From Zanthoxylum bungeanum (taxonomy: Eukaryota > Streptophyta > Magnoliopsida > Sapindales > Rutaceae): a DNA stretch of 64,000 nucleotides. Both the position numbers and the translations under genes were made by a program. The stretch covers positions 62,001 through 126,000 of the forward strand of contig SKCR01023730.1 in NCBI GenBank assembly GCA_019454045.1. Direction: 5' to 3'. Under the pieces are notes generated by a model. It was not told the origin of the DNA. It saw only the letters and a list, made by a program, of their open reading frames with translations, and made no database searches. Below, in pieces: positions 56,444-64,000 of the stretch. Each line of letters begins with the position of its first letter. The stretch's first letter is position 1.

Positions 56444-58536
56444 TGTTAGTGTTCCTAGAACATGCCAAGGATTTAATAAGCATGAAAACATGTTCATAAA
56501 TGTCAAAATAAGTTGCGGAATTACTTACATTGAATGGATTTGAGCTTTTAAAATTTTTGAGAAGAAAATCCAAGATCCAAGATGCTTCCTTTGTTGATTC
56601 CAAGCTTTGAGTTGAAGACCTCCAAGATCCTTCCTTTGTTGATTCCAAGCTTTAAGTGATGATTCCAACTCTTGAAGTAGTTTCCCTATCACCTTAGTTG
56701 ATTTCTCTAAGTGCTAGCTTTGTTGATTTTGCAACAAAATCAAAGAGAGGAAGACAAGAAGCTCATGCCCATTTGCAAGGATGAAGCTCACGCCCATTAG
56801 GAGATGTATTAGCGTTTTTCATTTCCAAAATGTATTACAAGTGTGTTTAGTGAAGTGAGAGAGAAGGCCTTTTGGTTTTGTTAAAGGGTTTTACCCTTTT
56901 ACCCAAAACCATGTAGTTGGGGTAATTTTGTTTCACCTAAACCAAGTGGTTGGAAAGTAAGTGGTTTTGGCATAAATGCCAACCACTTTCCAACCACCAC
57001 TTCACATGTTTGACATGTGTGAAGTGGTCCCCACCATTTTGAATTCAAAACTCAAAATGTCTCTACGAACATTTGTCACGGCGCGGTTCCGTTTAATCCG
57101 ATTAAACGAACTTTCGTCGCAAAATAATTAAATCTAATTTAATTAAATGACGATGTCTCGCAAATATATTACGAACGTCGTTTATGAATTAATTCTAAAT
57201 TAATTCGTTCGTTTGTATTAAAGTCCGACTTTAATTTCGTAACGAAATCCAATTCATATTAATATATCCGATATATTAATTTTAGACCATACGAATAAAT
57301 TAAATAGAAAAATCAAATTGAACTATTAAATTTATTTTACCGATTAATTCCAAATTAATCACGTTCTCTCTTTTCCGAACACATTTAATCCCAGATTAAA
57401 TAATACCTCAATTAATCCCAGATTAATTTTCTCCATCTTAATTAATCCCATATTAATTTTCTCTCTTAATTAATCCCAGATTAATTCTAATTTAAATCAA
57501 CTGTCATCGATGAATCTTTGGGAAGCGACCTAAGAGATCCCTGGATATGTTGGCAGTAAATACGGTCATTGGATTATCCGAATACATTCGTACCTCGTAC
57601 CACGTGCTTACCGATTTACAAGACATGGTTGGCTTCTAGCAAAGTACCGTGCCTACCCAATTCTCCAGAAATATTCTTACTGGAATATATAATCTATTTC
57701 AGGCGTAGTATACGTAGTATTGCGTATTGTGATCCAGTATCGAATGTCACGTGCTAGGCCTGGGGCTGGAACTGTGTCTGCCCCGTACGAAGCACATGTC
57801 GGATGTCTAGTAACTAGTCTCTATAATCGGGTATACATGACCTTTTCATAATACCCCGATGGCTGCAGCACTTAAGAGTACTAATACCGTATCCTACGTG
57901 ACATCATCTCCACTATGACTGGAGTGACACTTCCGTATTGACATCAAACCCAATACTCTACGATTCTCAATATACCCAGCATTGGCGTACACAGAACCGG
58001 TTAAAGCCCTAGACGACCGCAACTAGAGTATATCGATTGTCGCAAGTATTAGCGGTGCAAGTCTCAGGTTAAGACCAAACACACCTACCTTGATTTCAGA
58101 CTTCCATAGACACATAATCAGACTACCAATGGAATTCCGAGGGTTCTATCCAGAGCGAAGCTGTTTTCTGTACCATCGGTAAAACACAACCTCCTATTAC
58201 ACTTGCATGAGTATCCTATACCCAAATATATGAGAACTATGTTGTTATGATCTCACATAACACGCACAAGTGTAATACTAGTCTATTCCGCATTATCGAT
58301 GTCCAGTCTCGATAATACTACGACTATGGATATTTAATGATTAATCCTTCATGGACTGATACTGTCTCATATCATCTCAATCCAGGAACTAATCATAAGG
58401 ACCTTCTATCATTTATACATCAAGGTGATCTAATCACAAATGATAAGAGTGTAATCTCCTTTGTCACATCGTTAATTTGTACAACAACACCATGATCTGT
58501 ACAAATAGTGACGGTATGGGTCATAACTGTCCAACA
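56444..58536 (-). repeat. 5' LTR of D1
   Basis: 2093 bp, TGTTGGACAG start at 58536 and CACTAACA end at 56444 on the minus strand; partner of 31017-33105. The TAAAG duplication follows on the right. Confidence 0.92.
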
Positions 58537-61500
58537 TAAAGTTCACGCCCATCACAAGAAGAAAACAAGAAAAGAATTTCCAATCACATTCACACAATAT
58601 CATTCACGGTAATAGCATAAAGAAGTAAAACAATTTCTCTCATACACCTCTTTCAATAACCAAAACAACCACCCCTCCTCCAAGTCTCTCCATAGCTGAA
58701 TACACAGCCCCATACCACAGCCTTAGGACACGTAAATACAGCCCCATAAACCCCCATATCACCGAAAAACAGCAGCCCCATAAGCCTCTCCATTACCTAA
58801 AACTGCAGTCCAAAAAACTGCACAATTTAACCACCAAAAATAGCAGTAATTTAACCCCTAAAACAGCAGCAAAATCCACTTAAAACATTCCCTAAAAACC
58901 TTAAAACAGTAACATAAAAAACTGCACTCAAAGCCTCCTTAAAACCGCAAAAGCAGCAACCCAAACCCCCCTAAAAAAATGTAAAAAATAGTCCGTTGAA
59001 ACATCAAAACAGTGACCTGAATAGTGAGCAGAAAATACAGAGGAAACAACAGTAAAACGGAGGCCATACAGTAAGCAAAATAGCAAAACAGTGAACTAAG
59101 ATGCTAAACCAGTGAACCGGAGAAGTGGAGGGGCTTTACCCTTCCGATCTTCGTGAAATGCAAGTCCGAAAGTTGGCAAAAAATGTTAGACCTGAGGGTA
59201 TTTTCCACATTCGTTTTCTGTTTTATTTTTTATTTTCATTGAGTATTGTTCGCATGATTGTTATGTCAAATGCATGTTGTGCCCTTGAGTAGATAAATAT
59301 GCTGTATCATGAAATATTGTGTGTTGTGGACTTGGAATAAAATAAAAGATGTGTCAACTCTCGCGGTATATCGGATGGAAACCCGGACACAAATTTCATA
59401 GCCGATTCTGAATGGACGGTAGTATGATCTGTACTCGGGATACAACTCCACGTACCACTTGAGTAAACGGCACCCTATTTTGTTTTATGTTGCTTTGGTT
59501 TATTTATTTTTCGTCATTAGAATTCTGCATGTTACTTGTTTATGCATAATTCAATCGAGCGCATGAGCTTAGTAAGTGCGATCAAAGGTCCACTATTTGG
59601 AGGGGTTAAAATCCTTTACCACGATGCTTTGCCGTGCCGGTTGATGTGTGTTCGGTTGAATGCAAGATATGTTCAATCGGGCATACTAAGGTTGATATTA
59701 TTGTTTTTAATTCTTTGTATGCATGATACAATCGAGCGCATGGGCTTAGTAAGTGTGATAAAGGTCCCCTATTTGGAGGGGTTAAAATCCTTTACCACGA
59801 TGCTTTGCCGCGCCGGTTGATGTGTGCTCGGTTGAATGCAAGATATGTTCAATTGGGCATACTAAGTTTGATATAATTGTTTTTAATTCTTTGTATGCAT
59901 GATGCAATCGAGCGCATGGGCTTAGTAAGTGCGATGAAAGGTCCCCTATTTGGAGGGGTTAAAATCCTTTACCACGATGCTTTGCCGTGCCGGTTGATGT
60001 GTGTTCGGTTGAATACAAGATATGTTCAATCGGACATACTAAATTTCATATAGTTATCTTTATCTTTGTACTCATTGTAACGAAAGGCGCATGGGCTTAT
60101 TGTGTTGGATTAAAAGGTTCTCCATTTGGGGGAAGAAAAGCCTAAAAGGCTACCTTTACTACGATATTTGCTGTGTCTTTCATCTATTGATTGCATCGTC
60201 TATCCCTGTCTTGGCTCGATCTATTGTCATTGGTGTACCCATATTCTCAGCCCTTGCTTCAGCATATTACCAGCCACTAGCCACGCATATACACGTGCAC
60301 CCTCCACACGTCCTCTGCGCAAGAAATCAACACACATGCCCTTGGCCTCAAGCCATTAGCCACATCAACGCACTCATAGCCTTCCACAACGTCTCACACC
60401 CATTCAACGCCGCACAACACCATCACCACACAGCCCCATTCAGCACGTTGCCTCTCTTCTATCAACACATCTGCCTTTCGCTCAAACCCTCACGCATAGT
60501 CAATCCACAAACTGCCGCCCAGACTTGCACGCCACAACACCCACGCTCACGTCCTATACACTCACGCACACACTGCCATTAACTCACGCATACTCAACCT
60601 AGTACACTAATCTAATACTCACCCACTGACTATCGATAATTCCCCTCCATTGCCTTCACTCCCTAAACTACAAACAGTCCCCACGCACTCAAACAATTCA
60701 CGCAATTCGCCATATATTAAGCCGCTTACCACAAGCACAACTCCTCACGTCATTAGCCCTAACCTAGCACTCCCGCCTAGCCACACTGCCAGTGCACACA
60801 CTCACAACTCCTCACGTCATAAACTCACATTGCACTCACAGACACACTCACAACTCTCACATAAAGCCAACTATACCATTCATGCATGTATTATGAAATC
60901 CCATATAGTCATTCTTATCTTTGTACGCATCATAATGAAAAGCATGTTTATTCCATTGGTTGCATCATTTACCTTAATCTTGGCTTAACGTATTACAATT
61001 CATATATCCATGTCATGATAGCATTTGAGTATTATTTCTTGTGGTATATCGGATGGAAACCCATACATAAATTCCGTAGCCGATTCCGAATGGACGGTAG
61101 TGCGGTCTGTACTTGGGATACATTTCCACGTACCACTTGGAAAGTGCTCACATGTGTGGTTAGTGTGTGCTTGTGTTTTCGTGAATACAATATGCCAATG
61201 AAGTTGTATGTTCATTGCTACTTTGATGTACTTTCAAGCATGCAATCTCAGATGTGAAATATATGTAAATTTAGGTGTAAGTTTTATTTTTGTACATGTG
61301 AATTTAGAAGCATGATACTCTTGGAAATAAGTGTTACTTAAGCTTGATTAAATTATTACACAAATCCTTTCATTATAAGTGACATAAGTAAGGGACCGTT
61401 CCGAACCCAACGGTTTGAGGTCTTCCCTTGCGAGGGGTGAGTGCGGCCTTAAATCTCATTTTCCTGGTTCACACCAGGTGGCGACTCCATTATTCTCTAG

Positions 61501-61583
61501 TTTAGTTCCCCGCGGGCTACTCTGTACTCCTAACTAGGGCGCGAGCCTAGGATAGCATGCGTCGCCCAGATTCTGTGTCCCAT
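58537..61583 (+). repeat. 3' part of the long Tat LTR
   Basis: Resumes the LTR cut by D1. 58600-59130 is rich in AAAACAGCAGC/CAGTGAAC words. Two copies of an 80-90 bp motif (GGTATATCGGATGGAAACCC...) lie at 59365 and 61042. A 177-bp tandem array fills 59540-60110. A C/A-rich low-complexity stretch (CACACACTCACGC) runs 60250-60870; the open frame 60091-60582 there is accidental. TGGCGACTCCAT at about 61480 foreshadows the primer site at 61588, so the LTR may end near 61470 or 61583. With the left part it is about 3.7 kb, long as in Tat/Ogre elements. Confidence 0.6.
59540..60110 (+). repeat. 177-bp tandem repeat array in Tat LTR
   Basis: Three full units and a diverged fourth, each with ATCGAGCGCATGGGCTTAGT, GGTCCCCTATTTGGAGGGG, CTTTACCACGATGCTTTGCC and GATATGTTCAATCGG; unit anchors at about 59555, 59729, 59906 and 60086. 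Confidence 0.85.
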
Positions 61584-61587
61584 AGTC

Positions 61588-61605
61588 TGGCGACTCCACT
61601 GGGGA
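61588..61605 (+). other. Primer binding site of T2
   Basis: TGGCGACTCCACTGGGGA, the site I know from Tat/Ogre elements, where tRNA-Arg is the reported primer. A partial copy, TGGCGACTCCAT, lies about 110 bp upstream. Confidence 0.75.
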
Positions 61606-62638
61606 TAGAGAATCAGCCCCGAAATATTGTCTTGTAATGTTTGGATTTATGTTCTAATTGACCATGTCTATAGTGGATGAAATGGGGGTTTAATCAAAGG
61701 CATTTTGAGGCTAGGTAATGGTTTGGTGTCTTCCTTCACTCACTACCTTTCTAGAAGGAAAATCTGTGAAGGCATCTAGATATCCATCTACTCATAGACT
61801 ATTGTGATGGACTAATTTGGAGGACTTGTTGTTTATTCCTGACACCAAGCGATAAGAGCCTAAGAGGCTTGGATATTTAAGTGAGCCTCGCTCCACCCTC
61901 CCTCTGGGGAACCTACAACGGGAAGTCCATTTGACAGTCGGTAACATACCATAGCTCACTGGCATGTACCTTAGTGTATAAAAAAAGGTGCGCTCACTTG
62001 GCCGCTTGAACCGTTGATTGGGGAGACCTAGTTGTGGGCCATCCTTCGCCGGTGAGAGCCTTTGTCTACGCTTTTGCGAACCCACCCATAGACCGAGGTT
62101 GTATAGTTAAAGTAACAATTATTTCCTTGAGTATGTGCTTGTGGACCATCCTCATTTGGATGCAGTTGGACTATTGTCAGAAATGCGGACTTGCTGGGCC
62201 ATTTAAACTGGGGCGAGTTTGTACCTTATGACTATTAGGCCCAAAGCTTCTGAAATGTTGATGGGCCATTATGTAGAAATTATACTTTATGTTTGCATTA
62301 TCTTTCTTTTATGCTCGTGTTTGGGAACATCGTCGTTTGGATACATTTGGACCATTTGTCATGAGATATGGGCTTGTTGGGCCATTTAAACTGGGACAAG
62401 AACGTATTTTATGACGATTGGGTCAAAGGCTTCTAAGTGTTGATGGGCCACTTTGTGCTTGTGTTCGGAACATTACCATTTGGATTTAGTTGGGCTCCTT
62501 GTCATGATATGTGAATTCGTTGGGCCATTTAAACTGGGATGAGTTCACTCATATGACAATTAGCCCGAAAGCTTCTAAAATGATAACGAGCCGATTTGTT
62601 TGAAAATTTTAATTGATTTAGTATTATATATATGTTAA
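61606..62638 (+). repeat. T2 leader with diverged tandem repeats
   Basis: No gene. Three units at about 62128, 62312 and 62456 share CATTTGGATNCAGTTGGACC, TTGTTGGGCCATTTAAACTGGG, ATGAC.ATTNGGCC and AAAGCTTCTAAA..TTGATGGGCC. Upstream, 61606-62100 is unique non-coding leader. Confidence 0.7.
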
Positions 62639-64000
62639 ATGCATCTCATGCACCTCGTACATACATATATCATGTTAACACCATCTATGTCTCAAAAAGA
62701 CATCATAGATACCATTTGGGTTAGAGAAGGGACGAAACTCACTAAAAGAACAGTAACAAGTATGATTGAATATGATAATGAGGTGTCCCATATGGATCAG
62801 TTAGAGAACGGTCTCGCCAAGTTCACTGAACAGTTACAAGCTTTGACTACTGCTGTGGCTGGCATAGTCGGGTCTCGTGCTGGGGGTAGTTCTGGGGATG
62901 TGAGGCAAGAGGAACATCCGAACAGATTGGGGGATGATATCCCCACTTTTGATGATGTTATGGCAGAGTATGCAATAGGCAGAGTATCTGGGTCTCAGGC
63001 AGAGTTATAGAAGCTCCGGGATCAGGTTGAGTCAGTTACCCGCAAGATGAGGGGTAAGAACGAGGATTTGCTGGATTATGACACGCTGAATTTTGAAGAA
63101 CAGTTGCCGGCACAGTTCAAGATGCCCGATATGGCTAAGTTTAACGAGAATGGGTATCCAATGGTGCATCTCCGACAGTTTGTATCAGTCATGAGTTCAG
63201 TTGGCCTATCTCAGCGCCAAGTGCAGAAGATGTTTGGAATGTCACTCGAGGGAGCTCCCGTGGTGTGGTACCACAGTTTGGAGAAGAAATTAAAGGAAGA
63301 TTGGAGGGAGTTGGGTGATGCTTTCCTGAAGCAGTATGTCACTGACCTAGAGATCGATCTGTCACTCCGCAATCTGGGGAATGTTAAGCAGAAATCGGAG
63401 GAGAGTTTTAAGGAGTAAGTTGACCGATGGAGGGGTCAGTTGTTGAAAATGCAGACTAGGCCCTCGGAGTAGGACCAGATTAAAATGATCATCAAGGACA
63501 CCAAGCCCTCCATCTATGGGAAGCTAAGGAGGATGACCTCCATGATTACTGATTTTCGGCAGTTGAGGGAAATTGTCATGGATATTGAGGAAGAAGAGGC
63601 CAAAAACAGAAAATTCTATGGTCTGAACAGGAGGCCCATCGGGAGCATCGGGAACAAAGCCCGTTTCTGCTGAGATTACCGCTATCCGGAACCGGAGATT
63701 CTCCAACTTGGGTAGGCCATTGTCCAAAGTATTAGAGAAGTTGAAGAGACAAGGGCTTCTGTCACCCCTAGAAGCCAAACCATTACCCAATCCCCCACCA
63801 TCACATTATAACCTAAGCATTTACTGTCACTTTCACCAACAAAAGGGCCATGACACCGACAATTGGGCCCGACTCCACCATGAAATCCAAGACCAGATAG
63901 ACTCCAAGAAAATACCTGACCCAGAAATAGAACAGCCTAACACACACAGAAACCCCTTACCCAACTATCGTGCCATACCACCACCAACCTATATGATTAA
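62639..64000 (+). pseudogene. Tat-lineage Gag of T2, partial and decayed
   Basis: A single frame from ATG 62639 is broken by stops at 63008-63010, 63416-63418, 63470-63472 and 63671-63673, then continues in another frame to the window end. The capsid core reads MPDMAKFNENGYPMVHLRQF, QVQKMFGMSLEGAPVVWYHSL and LGDAFLKQYV. After the shift come LLSPLEAKPLPNPPPSHYN and the single knuckle CHFHQQKGHDTDNW (near 63825), where the final Cys is now Trp, then HEIQDQIDSKKI; this tail is diagnostic of the Tat lineage. The protein would form the particle coat. Protease and pol would follow beyond the window. T2 may be the same family as T1, but the two overlap in no coding part here. Confidence 0.85.

Larger units (their letters stand above)
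31017..58536 (-). mobile_element. Copia-derived element D1, hosting D2 and E
   Basis: 3' LTR 31017-33105, 5' LTR 56444-58536, target duplication TAAAG at 31012-31016 and 58537-58541. Without the nested D2 and E, its internal region is about 5.9 kb, like D2. The purine tract (complement at 33106-33120) and primer site (56429-56442) confirm the orientation. It has no usable gene of its own: pol relic (33121-35100) and non-coding leader (35100-36129, 46314-49126, 56401-56428). Confidence 0.93.

Noticed and set aside
60091..60582. 163-codon open frame rich in His, Pro and Thr
   Set aside because: It lies in a C/A-rich low-complexity part of the Tat LTR and overlaps the end of the 177-bp array; other frames there are equally open.

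Overview
The window is repeat-rich, AT-rich nuclear DNA of a flowering plant. It is almost entirely nested LTR retrotransposons. No ordinary host gene is visible; the only cellular-type enzyme gene (a LOG cytokinin-activating enzyme) sits inside retrotransposons. Evidence for a plant: Ty3/gypsy elements of Athila and Tat type with plant primer-binding sites (tRNA-Asp, tRNA-Arg type), Ty1/copia relics with tRNA-iMet-type primer sites, and a plant LOG reading frame. Letters A to G, T1 and T2 are my own element names.

Layout, left to right. 1-5619: non-autonomous Athila-like element A (+) with a broken gag-like frame, a LOG copy and its 3' LTR. A is inserted in F, a Ty1/copia relic (+, 5620-8888). 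F is inserted in what looks like the leader of G, a copia element (-) whose LTR (about 9672-12006) abuts T1. T1 is a decayed Tat-lineage Ty3/gypsy element (+): protease, RT, RNase H, second RNase H and integrase at 12007-16438, continuing after 26088. It is split by C, a complete young copia-derived element (16439-26088, target duplication GTAAT). T1's 3' part carries an antisense, intron-containing, decayed gene (about 30160-26100, -), cut by a solo Athila-like LTR (27066-28924). A long Tat LTR then runs from about 30340 to 31016 and resumes at 58537-61583. Between these halves lies D1 (31017-58536, -, target duplication TAAAG), which hosts D2 (36130-46313, -) and E (49127-56400, -, target duplication GAACC). 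After the Tat LTR come a tRNA-Arg-type primer site, a repeat-rich leader and a decayed Tat gag (T2) running off the window.

Two points stand out. First, A and E both carry an intronless LOG gene downstream of gag or gag-pro, with a TATA-like box 65 bp (A) or 66 bp (E) before its ATG. Each copy has a different single-base deletion only about 12 bp apart, so the ancestor of both was probably intact: a captured cytokinin-activation gene carried by a retrotransposon family. Second, E is built abnormally. Its two LTRs face each other in inverted orientation, one full and one trimmed to an approximate R-U5, both with tRNA-Asp primer sites, yet one perfect target duplication flanks the whole.

The copia-derived elements C, D1, D2 and F share the same stop-ridden pol relic and the same inverted-repeat clusters in their LTRs; C, D1 and D2 also share an internal hairpin array (F's corresponding part is outside the window). 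They look like one family of large non-autonomous derivatives moved by proteins supplied elsewhere. All assignments come from reading motifs by eye; no database search was run.
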